Positions 24,588 to 34,975 of a stretch of DNA of 64,000 bases are shown one piece after another; the first letter of the stretch is position 1, and every line of letters starts with the position of its first letter. The notes beneath the pieces are model-generated. The model was not told the DNA's origin and made no database searches. It saw nothing but the letters and a program-made list of their open reading frames with translations. Both the position numbers and the translations under genes were made by a program. The stretch is from Prevotella sp. MA2016 (lineage in GTDB: Bacteria; Bacteroidota; Bacteroidia; Bacteroidales; Bacteroidaceae), in contig NZ_JHUW01000010.1 of NCBI RefSeq assembly GCF_000619825.1, positions 1 through 64,000 on the forward strand, in the 5' to 3' direction.

Positions 24588-26834
24588 TTATTGTATGGTA
24601 AGTACGGCTTTCTTCAGATGTTTCAGACTGCTGTCGGGACCAATCATAATCTCAAAGTCGCCTGGTTCCAGCACATATTCCAACTGGCTGTTGTAGAATT
24701 TCAGCAGGTCGTCGGTAATCTCGAACTTCACTACCTTGCTTTCGCCCTTCTTCAGGTGAATGCGCTCAAAGCCCTTCAGCTCTTTTACGGGGCGGGTGAT
24801 GCTGGCCACCACATCGTGGATGTACAGCTGCACAATCTCGTCGGCATCGTAGTTGCCGGTATTGGTAACCGTTACCTGTGCTGTGCGGCCGTTAAGCGTT
24901 ACATCGCTATAAGCAAAGGTGGTATAGCTCAGACCGTAGCCGAAGGGGTAGAGTGGGTCGTTACGTACATCGAAGTAGTTGCTGCCGAACTTCTGGAACT
25001 CCTTGCGATCCTCGCCTACAGGGCGACCGGTGGGTAGATAGTTGTAGTAGAGTGGCTCCTGACCTGTGACCTGAGGCATAGAGGTGGTGAGCTTGCCGCT
25101 GGGCACCTTATCACCAAACAGTACGTCGCAGATGGCATCGCCTGCCTCGCTGCCACCAAACCATACCTGCAGGATGGCGGGCACATGGGCCTGCTCCCAG
25201 CTGAGCACGGTGGGGCGGCCTGCAAAGTTGAGTACCACTACGGGCTTGTCCAGTTGCAGCAGGGCCTGGAGCAGTTCGCGCTGCACATCAAACATCTCGA
25301 GTGTGGCGCGGCTGCTGCTCTCGCCACTCATCTCGGCACTCTCGCCCATAGCGCACACAATCACGTCGGCATCCTTGGCTATGGCCAGTGCCTCGCGCTT
25401 CAACAGTTCGCTATCCTTGAACGGGGTGGCGCGATAAAAACCACCATCCTTCTGCAGCGTAGAGTCGCTGGTAAAGTTGCAGCCCTGGGCATAGCTCACG
25501 GTGGCCTTACCTGCCAGCGCCTGCTCCATAGCCTCTTTCAGGGTGATGTACTTGCTGTTGTCGGCTGTAGGTGCCCAGGTGCCAGCCATGTTGGCACGGT
25601 TGTGGGCCATCGGACCGATAAGGGCTATCTTGCCTTGTTTCTTGAGTGGTAGCAGCTGGTCCTGGTTCTTAAGCAGCACAAAACTCTCGGCTGCCAGATT
25701 GCGGGCTGCCTGCTTGTGTTCGGTGGTATAGATGTCGGTGGCGCGGCGTTTCTTATCAAGGAAACGGTAGGGATTCTGGAACAGTCCTAACTTGTATTTC
25801 GCCTCCAGCACACGACGGCAGGCCTGGTCGATCTCGGCCATAGTGACCTTACCCTCCTTGAGCGACTGCTCTAAGGTACCGATGAATCCCTCGGCACACA
25901 TATCCATATCGGTGCCTGCCTTCAGGGCCAGTGCCGATACCTGTGGGAGATTGCCCAGACCGTGTTTCATCATCTCGGCGATGGCGCCGTAGTCGGTAAC
26001 TACAAAGCCATCCCACTGCCACTGCTTGCGCAGCACATCGTCGATAAGCCAGCGGTTGGCTGTGGCAGGGGTGTAATCTACGATATTAAACGATGTCATG
26101 AACGAGCCAGCCCCTGCCTTGGCGGCTGCCTGGTAGGGTGGGAAGAACTGGTTGTACATGCGTATGTGACTCATATCTACGGTGTTGTAGTCGCGACCGG
26201 CTTCGGCACCGCCGTACAGGGCGTAGTGCTTTACGCAGGCCATCATGTTCTCAGGACCATAGTTGCCCTGATAGCCGCGTACCAATGCCTCGGCAATGCG
26301 TGAGCCTAAGAACGGGTCCTCGCCATTACCCTCGGCAATACGGCCCCAGCGGGCATCGAGGGCGATATCCACCATGGGGCTGTAGGTCCAGCAGATGCCA
26401 TCGGCTGTGGCTTCCTTGGCTGCGATGCGTGCAGCCTGCTCGATGGCAGCCAGGTCCCAACTGCACGACATGCCCAGGGGAATAGGAAAAATGGTTTCGT
26501 AGCCATGAATCACATCCATACCCACCAGCAGGGGAATACCCAGACGGCTCTTCTTGACGGCGGCATCCTGTAGCTGACGGATGCCATCCACACCTTTCTG
26601 ATTCAGGATGGTGCCCAGCTTGCCCTGGGCTATCAGTTGCATCAGCGGACTGTTCTTCAGTTCGCCTGTGGTTGCCGATGTGCCTGGCAGCAGGTTCATC
26701 TGTCCTAACTTCTCCTCGACGGTCATCCTGGCCATCAGCTGGCTGATAAAATCATTCATTTTGGTGTCCTGAGCCGTAACGTGCAGCCCAGAGAGGAGCA
26801 GCAGGGCTCCTACAAGTAGTCTTTTTAGTTTCAT
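24588..26834 (-). CDS. bglX: Periplasmic beta-glucosidase, GH3 (BglX-like)
   Basis: 748-aa glycoside hydrolase family 3 enzyme with a Sec signal (MKLKRLLVGALLLLSGLHVTA). Order: GH3 N-terminal barrel (about 30-370), with nucleophile Asp281 in FVVTDYGAI and the KHYALYGGAEAGRDYN motif; GH3 C-terminal domain (about 390-620); fibronectin-III-like domain (about 660-745). BglX-type enzymes release glucose or xylose from the non-reducing end of oligosaccharides. It stands downstream of the arabinose operon with a promoter of its own, so it can be expressed separately, but its position suggests joint work with GH51 on plant oligosaccharides. Confidence 0.93.
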   Translation of the reverse strand: MKLKRLLVGALLLLSGLHVTAQDTKMNDFISQLMARMTVEEKLGQMNLLPGTSATTGELKNSPLMQLIAQGKLGTILNQKGVDGIRQLQDAAVKKSRLGIPLLVGMDVIHGYETIFPIPLGMSCSWDLAAIEQAARIAAKEATADGICWTYSPMVDIALDARWGRIAEGNGEDPFLGSRIAEALVRGYQGNYGPENMMACVKHYALYGGAEAGRDYNTVDMSHIRMYNQFFPPYQAAAKAGAGSFMTSFNIVDYTPATANRWLIDDVLRKQWQWDGFVVTDYGAIAEMMKHGLGNLPQVSALALKAGTDMDMCAEGFIGTLEQSLKEGKVTMAEIDQACRRVLEAKYKLGLFQNPYRFLDKKRRATDIYTTEHKQAARNLAAESFVLLKNQDQLLPLKKQGKIALIGPMAHNRANMAGTWAPTADNSKYITLKEAMEQALAGKATVSYAQGCNFTSDSTLQKDGGFYRATPFKDSELLKREALAIAKDADVIVCAMGESAEMSGESSSRATLEMFDVQRELLQALLQLDKPVVVLNFAGRPTVLSWEQAHVPAILQVWFGGSEAGDAICDVLFGDKVPSGKLTTSMPQVTGQEPLYYNYLPTGRPVGEDRKEFQKFGSNYFDVRNDPLYPFGYGLSYTTFAYSDVTLNGRTAQVTVTNTGNYDADEIVQLYIHDVVASITRPVKELKGFERIHLKKGESKVVKFEITDDLLKFYNSQLEYVLEPGDFEIMIGPDSSLKHLKKAVLTIQ

Positions 26835-26860
26835 AAATGGGTTTAATTAAAGATTTTGGG

Positions 26861-26869
26861 GCAAAGGTA
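26861..26869 (-). promoter_or_regulatory. bglX promoter -7 box
   Basis: Minus-strand TACCTTTGC 26 bp before the bglX ATG, exact match. Confidence 0.65.
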
Positions 26870-26872
26870 CAT

Positions 26873-26903
26873 AAAGGGCACGAGCGCTTGGCCCGTACCC
26901 TTT
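26873..26903. terminator. Hairpin ending the arabinose operon
   Basis: AAAGGG-ACG-GC (26873 on) pairs with GC-CGT-CCCTTT (to 26902) with small mismatches around loop GCTTG. It sits immediately after the GH51 stop codon (26908) and before the bglX promoter on the minus strand. Confidence 0.55.
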
Positions 26904-26907
26904 ATCT

Positions 26908-28500
26908 TTATTTCAGCGTTACCACAACAATCGACTTAGCTGGCACCTTCATGGTAAGCACGCCCTTCTTAATCTTAGCGTCCTTGTACTCCTTTGGAGC
27001 AACCACGTTAGGATGATTGAAGTCGTTGAAGTCGGCTACGTTCTTTGAGGTGAGGATGCGACCGCTAACCTGCTTGGCGTTGAAACCGGCGAAGTTGAAA
27101 TCTACGGTCTGATCCTTATCCAGACTAACGTTGGTGATGGCCAGAACGATGCTGCCATCCTTGGTCTTTGCAGCTGATGCTGAGAGCACGGGGCAGGGAC
27201 GTGTGGTGTTGTCGCTGGTCTTCTGCTTCTCCTTCCAGTACTCTGTGCTGCACTGGATGGTCTCACTCTGCAAATCTACAGGCAGATAAGTAGCCTCCTG
27301 GAATGGGGTGTACATCTGGAACACGTGATAGGTTGGGGTGAGAACCATGTGGCCTGTGCCCTCCTGATCGGTGAGGATCATAGACTGCAGCACGTTGACT
27401 ACTTGAGCAATGTTGGCCATCTTTACACGGTCGGTGTACTTATGGAAAACATTGAGGCTCAGCGCAGCTACGAAGGCGTCGCGCAGGGCGTTCTGCTGAT
27501 ACAGGTGGCCAGGGATGGTACCGGGCTCTTCGTCCCACCAGGTTCCCCACTCATCAACCAGCAGGCCGATGCTGTTCTTGGGGTCCTTCTCGTCCATGAT
27601 GGCCTTGTGCTTCTTGATCACCTCTTCAATCTCCAAGCACTTGCCCAGTGCCCAGTAGTACTGGTCGGTGTCGAAGTTCAGGGCAGAACCCTTAGGACCG
27701 GTCCAACCGGTGCAGGTGTAGTAGTGGAGAGAGATGCCCTGCATGCGGCCACCAATCTTATCCATACAAACCTTGGTCCAGTTGTAGTCGTAGTCGCTGG
27801 CACCTGACGCAATGCGATAGAGGCGGTTGGCACCCTGATCGCGCAGGTAGGTGTTGAACTTGCGGAACTCGTCAGAGTAGTACTCGGGGCTCATGTTACC
27901 ACCGCAGCCCCAGGCCTCGTTACCAATACCGAAGTACTTCACCTTCCAAGCCTTGTCGCGTCCGTTCTGGCGGCGCAGGCGGGCCATAGGTGTGTCGCCA
28001 TCGCTGGTCATATACTCCACCCACTGGGCCATCTCCTTGACGGTACCAGAACCTACGTTACCTGAGATATAAGGCTCGCAGCCCAGCATCTCGCACAGGT
28101 TCAGGAACTCATGGGTACCAAACGAGTTGTCCTCGATGGTGCCACCCCAGTTGTTGTTACGCAGTGAGGGGCGCTGCTCTTTGGGACCGATACCGTCCAT
28201 CCAGTGGTAGTCGTCGGCAAAGCAGCCGCCAGGCCAGCGCAGTACAGGAATCTGCAGTGCTTTCAGAGCCTCGAACACATCCTTGCGGTAACCGTTGATG
28301 TTGGGAATCTGTGAGTTCTCACCCACCCAGAGACCGCCGTAGATACAGCAGCCCAGGTGCTCGGAGAACTGTCCGTAGATCTCCTTGTTGATTTTGGCTC
28401 CAGCCTGATCGGCATGAACCGTAGCTTTCACATTTTCAGCGGCTGTTGCCGATGTGGCAAAAGCCATTGCGATAGTCGCGGTAAAAATAAATTTCTTCAT
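26908..28500 (-). CDS. abfA: Secreted alpha-L-arabinofuranosidase, GH51
   Basis: 530-aa retaining arabinofuranosidase with a Sec signal (residues 1-21, [10 protein letters not shown]). GH51 signatures: [29 protein letters not shown], acid/base Glu195 in [11 protein letters not shown] and nucleophile Glu317 in [10 protein letters not shown]. It removes terminal arabinofuranose from arabinan, arabinoxylan or arabino-oligosaccharides. As the last gene of the araR-araD-araA-araB unit (15 bp after araB) it supplies the free arabinose used by the other products. A signal peptide on a GH51 of this length places it in the periplasm or on the surface. Confidence 0.94.
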   Translation of the reverse strand: MKKFIFTATIAMAFATSATAAENVKATVHADQAGAKINKEIYGQFSEHLGCCIYGGLWVGENSQIPNINGYRKDVFEALKALQIPVLRWPGGCFADDYHWMDGIGPKEQRPSLRNNNWGGTIEDNSFGTHEFLNLCEMLGCEPYISGNVGSGTVKEMAQWVEYMTSDGDTPMARLRRQNGRDKAWKVKYFGIGNEAWGCGGNMSPEYYSDEFRKFNTYLRDQGANRLYRIASGASDYDYNWTKVCMDKIGGRMQGISLHYYTCTGWTGPKGSALNFDTDQYYWALGKCLEIEEVIKKHKAIMDEKDPKNSIGLLVDEWGTWWDEEPGTIPGHLYQQNALRDAFVAALSLNVFHKYTDRVKMANIAQVVNVLQSMILTDQEGTGHMVLTPTYHVFQMYTPFQEATYLPVDLQSETIQCSTEYWKEKQKTSDNTTRPCPVLSASAAKTKDGSIVLAITNVSLDKDQTVDFNFAGFNAKQVSGRILTSKNVADFNDFNHPNVVAPKEYKDAKIKKGVLTMKVPAKSIVVVTLK

Positions 28501-28515
28501 GTCGTTGATAAAATG

Positions 28516-30102
28516 TTACTTATTATCTACAGCGGCCTGCTCGATGGGGAGGCAGCGCTTGTAGTTCTCGATATACTTCTCGAAACCAGCTACATCCTCG
28601 GCGGTTGGAGCTACTGAGGTGCCAGTGTTGCCAGCGAAGACAACATCCTCGAGGTAGTCGGCCAGGTTCTTACCGTTGTTCTTAACCAGGTAAGCAGCCA
28701 GCAGGGCGATACCCCATGCACCACCTTCGCCTGCAGTCTCCATCACAGAGATAGGAGAGTTGAGGGCAGCAGCCAGCATGCGCTGACCTACTACTGGTGT
28801 CTTGAAGTAACCACCGTGACCGGTGATGCGATCTACCTTAATCTTCTCTTCCTTTAGCAGGATGTCGTTACCAATCTTCAGTACGCCGATGGCACCATAG
28901 AGGTGGGCACGCATAAAGTTGGCCAGGTTGAACTTGTCGCCGGCAGAGCGCACGAACATAGGACGACCCTCAGCCAGACCTGTTACAGGCTCGCCTGATA
29001 CGTAGTTATAAGCCATCAGACCACCGCAGTCGGTATCGCCTTCGAGGGCCTTGTTAAACAGCTTGCCGTAGAGCTCGTTCATATCCACGGGCACACCCAG
29101 CAGCTGCTGATACTCCTTGAACAGACCTACCCAGGCGTTGATGTCGCTGGTGCAGTTGTTGCAGTGTACCATGGCTACAAGCGAACCGTCAGGGGTGGTA
29201 ACCATATCAATCATCTCGTAAGGCTTAGAGAGAGGTTTCTCAAGCACAATCATTGAGAATGATGAGGTACCGGCTGACACGTTACCTGTGCGCTGCTTAA
29301 CGGCGTTGGTGGCTACCATACCGGTGCCAGCGTCGCCCTCAGGAGGACATACGGGGCAGCCTGGCTTCAGGTGGCCTGATACGTCGAGCTTCATGGCACC
29401 CTCGGGGGTGAGGAAACCGGCATTCTCGCCTGCGTTCAATGACTTAGGCAGAATGTCGAGCAACTTCCATGAGAAACCCTTTGGAGCGATGAGCTCGTCG
29501 AACTTACGAACCATCTCGGCATCGTAGGTCTTGGTAGCGGGGTCAACAGGAATCATACCTGACGCATCGCCTACGCCGAGTACGAACTCGCCTGTTACCT
29601 GCCAGTGTACATAACCAGCCAGGGTGGTGAGGTACTTGATGTCGGCTACGTGCTCCTCATTGTCGAGAATGCACTGATAGAGGTGCGAGATGCTCCAACG
29701 CAGGGGGATATTGTAGTTGAAAAGCTGAGAGAGCTCGGCAGCGGCCTTACCGGTGTTGGTGTTACGCCAGGTGCGGAAAGGTACCAAAATCTGCTGGTCC
29801 TTGTTGAAGGCCATATAGCCGTGCATCATGGCGCTGAAGCCGATGGCTGCCAGCGACTCAATCTCGCAGTCGTACTGCTTCTGTACATCCTTGCGCAGTT
29901 CGGCATAGCAGTCCTGCAGTCCATACCATACAGCCTCGGTAGAGTAGGTCCAGAGACCATCTACCAACTGATTTTCCCACTCGTGTGAACCCTGTGCGAT
30001 GGGCTCGTTGTCCTCGTCGATGAGGACAGCCTTAATGCGGGTAGAGCCAAACTCGATACCGAGAATGGCTTTACCTGCTTCTATAGTTTGCTTAGCATTC
30101 AT
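28516..30102 (-). CDS. araB: L-ribulokinase (FGGY-family sugar kinase)
   Basis: 528-aa FGGY kinase with the ATP-phosphate loop [18 protein letters not shown] and the second nucleotide motif [14 protein letters not shown]. The sequence resembles proteins annotated as xylulokinase in Bacteroides; its place between araA and GH51, with araD upstream and no xylose isomerase nearby, indicates that L-ribulose is the substrate: L-ribulose + ATP to L-ribulose-5-phosphate. I start at ATG 30102 ([10 protein letters not shown]); the alternative is a TTG three codons earlier. The 36-bp gap to araA is filled by CAATT repeats. Confidence 0.88.
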   Translation of the reverse strand: MNAKQTIEAGKAILGIEFGSTRIKAVLIDEDNEPIAQGSHEWENQLVDGLWTYSTEAVWYGLQDCYAELRKDVQKQYDCEIESLAAIGFSAMMHGYMAFNKDQQILVPFRTWRNTNTGKAAAELSQLFNYNIPLRWSISHLYQCILDNEEHVADIKYLTTLAGYVHWQVTGEFVLGVGDASGMIPVDPATKTYDAEMVRKFDELIAPKGFSWKLLDILPKSLNAGENAGFLTPEGAMKLDVSGHLKPGCPVCPPEGDAGTGMVATNAVKQRTGNVSAGTSSFSMIVLEKPLSKPYEMIDMVTTPDGSLVAMVHCNNCTSDINAWVGLFKEYQQLLGVPVDMNELYGKLFNKALEGDTDCGGLMAYNYVSGEPVTGLAEGRPMFVRSAGDKFNLANFMRAHLYGAIGVLKIGNDILLKEEKIKVDRITGHGGYFKTPVVGQRMLAAALNSPISVMETAGEGGAWGIALLAAYLVKNNGKNLADYLEDVVFAGNTGTSVAPTAEDVAGFEKYIENYKRCLPIEQAAVDNK

Positions 30103-30138
30103 AATTATCAATTATCAATTTTCAATTGTCAATTACAA

Positions 30139-31677
30139 TTAGCGCAGCGCTTTGTTAAGCATGAAGAAAACCTCGTTGTTGCGGAGGGTCTGCTTGAAGT
30201 CGGCGATGTTGGTCTGCTTGTTGATGCGAACATACTCGATGCCCAGCATCTCGGCGAAATCCTCCCAGTACTCCTCGTTGATGTCGTAAGAGAAGGCACT
30301 GTGGTGTGTACCACCAGCCAGAATCCATGCGGCAGCACCTACCTCGAACGAAGGCTGAGGAATCCACAGAGCTGAAGCTACAGGCAGCTTTGGCATTGGT
30401 TTTGGCTCGATGCACTCAACCTCCTGAGAGATGAGGCGGAAGCGGTTGCCAAGGTCAACAACGGTAGCCTTGATACCAGCACCGGTCTTAGAGGTGAATA
30501 CCAGACGGGCTGTCTGCTGCTTGCGGATACCGATGCCCAGGAAGTGTACCTCGAGCTTTGGCTTGTCGGTAGCAATCAGAGGACAAACCTCAAGCATGTG
30601 GCTCTGCAGACAAGAACTCTTGTCGCCGGCGAAGTTCAGGGTGTAGTCCTCCAGGAATGAGCAACCAGTAGGCATGCCCTGCTGGATAACCCACAGTGTG
30701 CGATAGAGGCAGGCTGTCTTCCAGTCACCCTCGGCACCGAAACCATAACCCTCCTGCATCAGGCGCTGTGAAGCCAGACCAGGAATCTGGTCGAAACCGC
30801 AGAAGTTTGGATCGTCGATGTTGGCATCACCCAGGTCGTCGAAGTTGGTAGTGAAAGCGGTAGCGCCCTCGTCCTTCAATACGCGGCGCAGAGCAATCTC
30901 GGCCTTGGCAGCATTCTTCACCTTCTCCCAGTAAACCTGCTCGCCACTCTCATCAATCTTGATGGTGTAGAGCTTCTTGTACTCCTCAACAAGCTCGTCG
31001 GCCTCCTTATCGGTTACCTTCTTAAAATACTCCATCAGCGAGCTAACGGGATAGTAATCTACATGGTAGCCCAGACGCTGCTCGAACTCTACACGGTCGC
31101 CATCGGTAACGGCTACGTTGTTCATGTTCATACCGAACATCAGGCAACGTACGTTGTGAGCATCAGCAACACCGGCAGCCACGCGAGCCCAAACGGCAAT
31201 CTGCTTCTGAGCCTTCTCGTCCTTCCAGTAGCCACAAACCACCTTGCGAGCCACGCGCATGCGGGTGCAGATATGTCCGAACTCGATATCACCGTGAGCA
31301 CTCTGGTTCAGGTTCATGAAGTCCATGTCGATCTCGCTCCAGGGGATTTCGGCGTTATACTGTGTGTGGAAGTGGAGCAGAGGCTTCTGCAACTGCTGCA
31401 GACCCTTGATCCACATCTTGGCAGGCGAGAAGGTGTGCATCCAAGTGATGATACCTACGCACTTCTCGTCGTTGTTGGCTGCCAGCATTACCTGCTCTAC
31501 TTCCTTAGAGCTGTTGGCTGTACCTTTATATACAATCTTAACGGGGATGTTACCAGAAGTGTTCAAACCCTCAACCATCTCCTTTGAGTGTCCATCAACT
31601 GCAACTACAGCGTCGCCTCCGTACAGAAGCTGTGCGCCAGTTACCCACCAAATTTCAAAATTCTCAAAACCTTTCAT
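30139..31677 (-). CDS. araA: L-arabinose isomerase
   Basis: Metal-dependent isomerisation of L-arabinose to L-ribulose. The 512-aa product is of normal length with family segments FEIWWVTGAQLLYGG, IITWMHTFSPAKMWI, LLHFHTQYNAEIPW, NLNQSAHGDIEFGHICTRM, GFGAEGDWKTACLYRTLWV and GGTHHSAFSYD. The Mn-binding Glu and His residues lie in these last motifs. Part of the ara operon: 39 bp after araD and before araB. Confidence 0.97.
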   Translation of the reverse strand: MKGFENFEIWWVTGAQLLYGGDAVVAVDGHSKEMVEGLNTSGNIPVKIVYKGTANSSKEVEQVMLAANNDEKCVGIITWMHTFSPAKMWIKGLQQLQKPLLHFHTQYNAEIPWSEIDMDFMNLNQSAHGDIEFGHICTRMRVARKVVCGYWKDEKAQKQIAVWARVAAGVADAHNVRCLMFGMNMNNVAVTDGDRVEFEQRLGYHVDYYPVSSLMEYFKKVTDKEADELVEEYKKLYTIKIDESGEQVYWEKVKNAAKAEIALRRVLKDEGATAFTTNFDDLGDANIDDPNFCGFDQIPGLASQRLMQEGYGFGAEGDWKTACLYRTLWVIQQGMPTGCSFLEDYTLNFAGDKSSCLQSHMLEVCPLIATDKPKLEVHFLGIGIRKQQTARLVFTSKTGAGIKATVVDLGNRFRLISQEVECIEPKPMPKLPVASALWIPQPSFEVGAAAWILAGGTHHSAFSYDINEEYWEDFAEMLGIEYVRINKQTNIADFKQTLRNNEVFFMLNKALR

Positions 31678-31716
31678 ATTCGTAAGTTGTTATTAGTTAA
31701 TAATGTATGATTCTTT

Positions 31717-32427
31717 TTAATGTTTCTGTCCCTTTTGGCCATAGTAGGCATTGGGGCCGTGTTTGCGCATGTAGTGCTTCTCTACCAGCAATGGGTTCAT
31801 TGTGAGGTTGGGATTTACCGAGAAGGCTACGAAGGCCATCTTGGCGCACTGCTCCATCACCTTAGCGTTGTAAACAGCATTGTCGGGTGAGGTTCCCCAT
31901 GAGAACGGACCGTGGTTCTTAACCAGAACAGCAGGTGTGTGATCAGGATTGATCTTGCGGATGTTCAGAATCTCATCCACAATGACATTACCCGTCTCCA
32001 GCTCGTAGTTGCCCTTCACCTCTGCTTCGGTCATATCACGTGTGCAGGGGATATCCTTGTAGAAATAGTCGGCATGAGTGGTACCGATGTTGGGGATATC
32101 ACGACCAGCCTGTGCAAATGCGGTGGCATAGGTAGAGTGGGTGTGAACCACGCCCTGGATGTTGGGGAATGCCCTATATAATACAAGGTGTGTAGGTGTG
32201 TCGGAAGATGGGTTCAGGTCGCCTTCAACCACCTTGCCGCTCTCCAAATCTACTACTACCATATCGCTGGCCTTCATGACGTCGTAGTCAACGCCAGAGG
32301 GCTTGATGACTACGAGACCTTTCTCGCGGTCGATACCTGAAACGTTTCCCCATGTAAAGATTACCAGGTTCTGCTTCACAAGGTCGAGATTGGCCTTGAA
32401 TACTTTTTCTTTCAGTTCTTCTAACAT
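31717..32427 (-). CDS. araD: L-ribulose-5-phosphate 4-epimerase
   Basis: 236-aa class II aldolase-fold enzyme that epimerises L-ribulose-5-phosphate to D-xylulose-5-phosphate, the entry to the pentose phosphate pathway. Visible motifs: [13 protein letters not shown], the phosphate-site [20 protein letters not shown], zinc-binding [14 protein letters not shown] and [12 protein letters not shown]. The length and ending ([18 protein letters not shown]) are typical. Second enzyme gene in the operon, directly after araR. Confidence 0.95.
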   Translation of the reverse strand: MLEELKEKVFKANLDLVKQNLVIFTWGNVSGIDREKGLVVIKPSGVDYDVMKASDMVVVDLESGKVVEGDLNPSSDTPTHLVLYRAFPNIQGVVHTHSTYATAFAQAGRDIPNIGTTHADYFYKDIPCTRDMTEAEVKGNYELETGNVIVDEILNIRKINPDHTPAVLVKNHGPFSWGTSPDNAVYNAKVMEQCAKMAFVAFSVNPNLTMNPLLVEKHYMRKHGPNAYYGQKGQKH

Positions 32428-32463
32428 ACTTATTATTTTTCAATTTTCAATTTTCAATTGGGA

Positions 32464-33138
32464 TTACAACTTAAAGTTGGAATCCTCCGTATAGGCGCGC
32501 TTGTTGAAACGATAGAGATATGCACCACGCTTAGAACTCTTCTTGTCGATGAGCTCGGTCTTCTCGATGAAGTCCATATCTTTTACACGCTTGCGGAAGT
32601 TGCGCTTGTCGAGCTCAGTGCCGTAAACGGCCTCGTAGAGTGTCTGCAACTGGGTGAGTGTAAACAGCTCGGGCAGCAGACGGAAACCTACTGGCTCGTG
32701 CGACATTTTCTGCTGAACCAGTTTGCGAGCCTTCTCAACCATCTCATTATGGTCGGAATAAAGCTGTGGTATCTGCTCAACGTCGATCCACTCGGCTCCA
32801 TGCTCCTGGCGCAGTTTGTCGTCGTAATCCTTAGCATTGATAAGTGCATAGTAGGCGATAGACACAACACGCTCGCCGGGGTCGCGATCTACCTTACCGA
32901 AAGCACCAATCTGGCGCATATAGATATTGCGCATGCCGGTTAGCTCAAAAAGGGTGCGTGAGGCTGCCTCGTCCACACTCTCGGTGGCGCCAACGAAGCC
33001 TCCGTAGAGGCTCCATTCGCCACGTCCTGGGTCCATCTTGCGGCGACCTACAAGAATCTTCAGTTTCTTCTCATCGAAGCCGAAGATAATGCAGTCCACC
33101 GACAACCAGACCTTAGAATGTTCGTTATAAAATGTCAT
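32464..33138 (-). CDS. araR: Nudix-family arabinose repressor AraR (NrtR-like)
   Basis: 224-aa protein with an N-terminal Nudix domain (about 10-150) and a C-terminal winged helix (about 155-220: LPELFTLTQLQTLYEAVYGTELDKRNFRKRV). The Nudix box is degenerate: Gly47-x5-Glu53-x7-Arg61, but REUxEE reads RTLFEL (Glu62 to Thr, Glu66 to Leu), so hydrolysis is unlikely and the domain should be a ligand sensor. This is the AraR type known from Bacteroides thetaiotaomicron, where L-arabinose releases it from DNA. It lies inside the operon it should control, giving autoregulation. Annotation pipelines often mislabel it a NUDIX hydrolase. Confidence 0.9.
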   Translation of the reverse strand: MTFYNEHSKVWLSVDCIIFGFDEKKLKILVGRRKMDPGRGEWSLYGGFVGATESVDEAASRTLFELTGMRNIYMRQIGAFGKVDRDPGERVVSIAYYALINAKDYDDKLRQEHGAEWIDVEQIPQLYSDHNEMVEKARKLVQQKMSHEPVGFRLLPELFTLTQLQTLYEAVYGTELDKRNFRKRVKDMDFIEKTELIDKKSSKRGAYLYRFNKRAYTEDSNFKL

Positions 33139-33153
33139 TTTCTTATTGCTATT

Positions 33154-34899
33154 TTACCAGAAATAGAAATAGAACGATGCGCAGAGGCCGATAACAACCA
33201 GAGTTCCGATGATATCGAATGCGCCCCAGCTCTCCTTGATAGACTGCTTGAAGTCGGCAGAGAAGGTGATAGCATCAATCTGTTCTTTCGAAGGTGCTGG
33301 AGTGAAGAAGCTTACAGCTACCATCAGCACGATGATGAAGAGCAGCAACCAGCACTCGAAAATGAGCCAGTTGGTCTGCCAGAACCAAGAGGTGGCATCC
33401 CAGAAAGCACCATCCATCACAGCCTTACCAGAGTCGGTAACGACGTTGGTGATAAGGCGAACCATACCAATGAGGAAACCGCCAATCAAGCCCCACTCAC
33501 CTGCCTTTGGAGTGATCTTCTTAGAGAAGATACCCAGGGTGAACACTGCTACCATGGCAGGTGCGATGAGCGACTGGATGTCCTGCAGATAAGAGTAGAG
33601 GTTACCCATGTTCATCATGATAGGCATCCAAGCCAGACCCAGCAGCACTACTACCACTGTGGCCATACGACCTACGAATACGTAATGCTCCTCGCTCATA
33701 CCCTTCTTCATGGGCTTGTAGAAGTCCTCAGTAAACAGGGTGGCGCAGCTGTTGAAGAAGGCTGCCAGCGAAGCTACCAGAGCGCATACGAAACCGATAG
33801 TTACGATACCCTTGATACCAGCAGGCAGGATGTTCTTCACCATCATGGCAAAGGCACCATCGGTAGATTCGTGATTCATGATGTCCATCTCGATGCCGCT
33901 ACCGCTCTTCAGTGAGAGGGCATAGGCAATCATACCAGGAATAAGGAACATGAAGCAAGGCAGAATCTTGAAGAAACCGGCTGCGATAGTACCGCGGCGG
34001 GCACGCTTCATCACCTCCTTGTTATCCTCGCCAGGCACCTGTCCGAGTACACGCTGAACGATGTGCTGGTCGGTACACCAGTACCAGAAACCAATGATAG
34101 AGGCGCCGAGGAATACTACGTAGCCAGGGAACTGAGGATACATAGGATCGGCAGGATCGGGATGGAACATGTGAGTGGTTCCGAAACCATCGTGAGCTGC
34201 GTTACATACGCGCATCATCTCGCTCCATCCTGCTGTGATGCTACCATCGCCCAGCATGTTCAGTCCGAGGAACAGAACCAGGAATGAACCTACAATCAGG
34301 ATTGGGGTCTGGATGGTAGAGAGGGTCATCACACCCTTCATACCACCGAATACGGTGAATACAGCGGTGATGGCAATCAGCCCAATGGCACCATACCAGA
34401 AAGGTATGCCCAACAAGAACTTGAAGAAGATACCACCAGTGAAAGCGGTTACCGACACCTTGGTGAGCACATAGGCCACCAGTGTGATGATACTAAGCCA
34501 AGAACCTGTGCGCTGAGTGTAGCGGAACTTCAGGAAATCAGGCATGGTGATAATCTTACCCATCTTGTTGATGAGCAGCTGATAGAATGGTACGAACAGC
34601 CAACCAAGAATCAGGATCATCCAACCCTGCATCTCCCAGTGGGCCATACCCACACCATCCTTAGCACCAGTACCGGCCAGACCTACCAGGTGCTCTGAAC
34701 CAATGTTGGCAGCAAAGATGGCCATACCGATTACATACCAAGGCTCGCCCTTACCAAAGAGGTAAGCAGATGAGTCTTCGCCCTGCTGGGCTTTCTTGTC
34801 TTTCCAGATAGCATACCATACGGCTGCCACCACTCCAAATAGGCCGAGAATGAGTACAACCCAATCCAGCCAAATGAATTCATGTGAACTCCAATTCAT
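33154..34899 (-). CDS. Sodium/solute symporter (SSS family), probable arabinose importer
   Basis: 581-aa inner-membrane protein with about 14 hydrophobic segments. SGLT-type motifs are present: WYVIGMAIFAANIGSEHLVGLAGTG, GWLFVPFYQLLINKMGKIITMPDFLKFRY, and VCALVASLAAFFNSCATLFTEDFY. The family couples Na+ entry to uptake of sugars. Position between a mutarotase lipoprotein gene and araR-araD-araA-araB makes L-arabinose the expected substrate. The araR gene starts 15 bp after its stop. The N-terminal MNWSSHEFIWLDWVVLILG matches the usual start with one TM before the core. Confidence 0.9.
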   Translation of the reverse strand: MNWSSHEFIWLDWVVLILGLFGVVAAVWYAIWKDKKAQQGEDSSAYLFGKGEPWYVIGMAIFAANIGSEHLVGLAGTGAKDGVGMAHWEMQGWMILILGWLFVPFYQLLINKMGKIITMPDFLKFRYTQRTGSWLSIITLVAYVLTKVSVTAFTGGIFFKFLLGIPFWYGAIGLIAITAVFTVFGGMKGVMTLSTIQTPILIVGSFLVLFLGLNMLGDGSITAGWSEMMRVCNAAHDGFGTTHMFHPDPADPMYPQFPGYVVFLGASIIGFWYWCTDQHIVQRVLGQVPGEDNKEVMKRARRGTIAAGFFKILPCFMFLIPGMIAYALSLKSGSGIEMDIMNHESTDGAFAMMVKNILPAGIKGIVTIGFVCALVASLAAFFNSCATLFTEDFYKPMKKGMSEEHYVFVGRMATVVVVLLGLAWMPIMMNMGNLYSYLQDIQSLIAPAMVAVFTLGIFSKKITPKAGEWGLIGGFLIGMVRLITNVVTDSGKAVMDGAFWDATSWFWQTNWLIFECWLLLFIIVLMVAVSFFTPAPSKEQIDAITFSADFKQSIKESWGAFDIIGTLVVIGLCASFYFYFW

Positions 34900-34975
34900 G
34901 AGTTTTTAAAATTTGATATTAGTTAATAATTTGTAGAGTTATCATTGCCAATAATTAATCGTCAATTACAAGTTC

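Noticed and set aside
28516..30102. Naming the FGGY kinase xylulokinase
   Set aside because: Sequence alone is ambiguous, but it lies between araA and GH51 with araD upstream and no xylose isomerase, so L-ribulokinase fits better.
33118..33915. 265-codon plus-strand open frame opposite the symporter and araR start
   Set aside because: Its translation is His/Glu/Arg-rich without domain features, while the minus strand encodes a clear SSS transporter.
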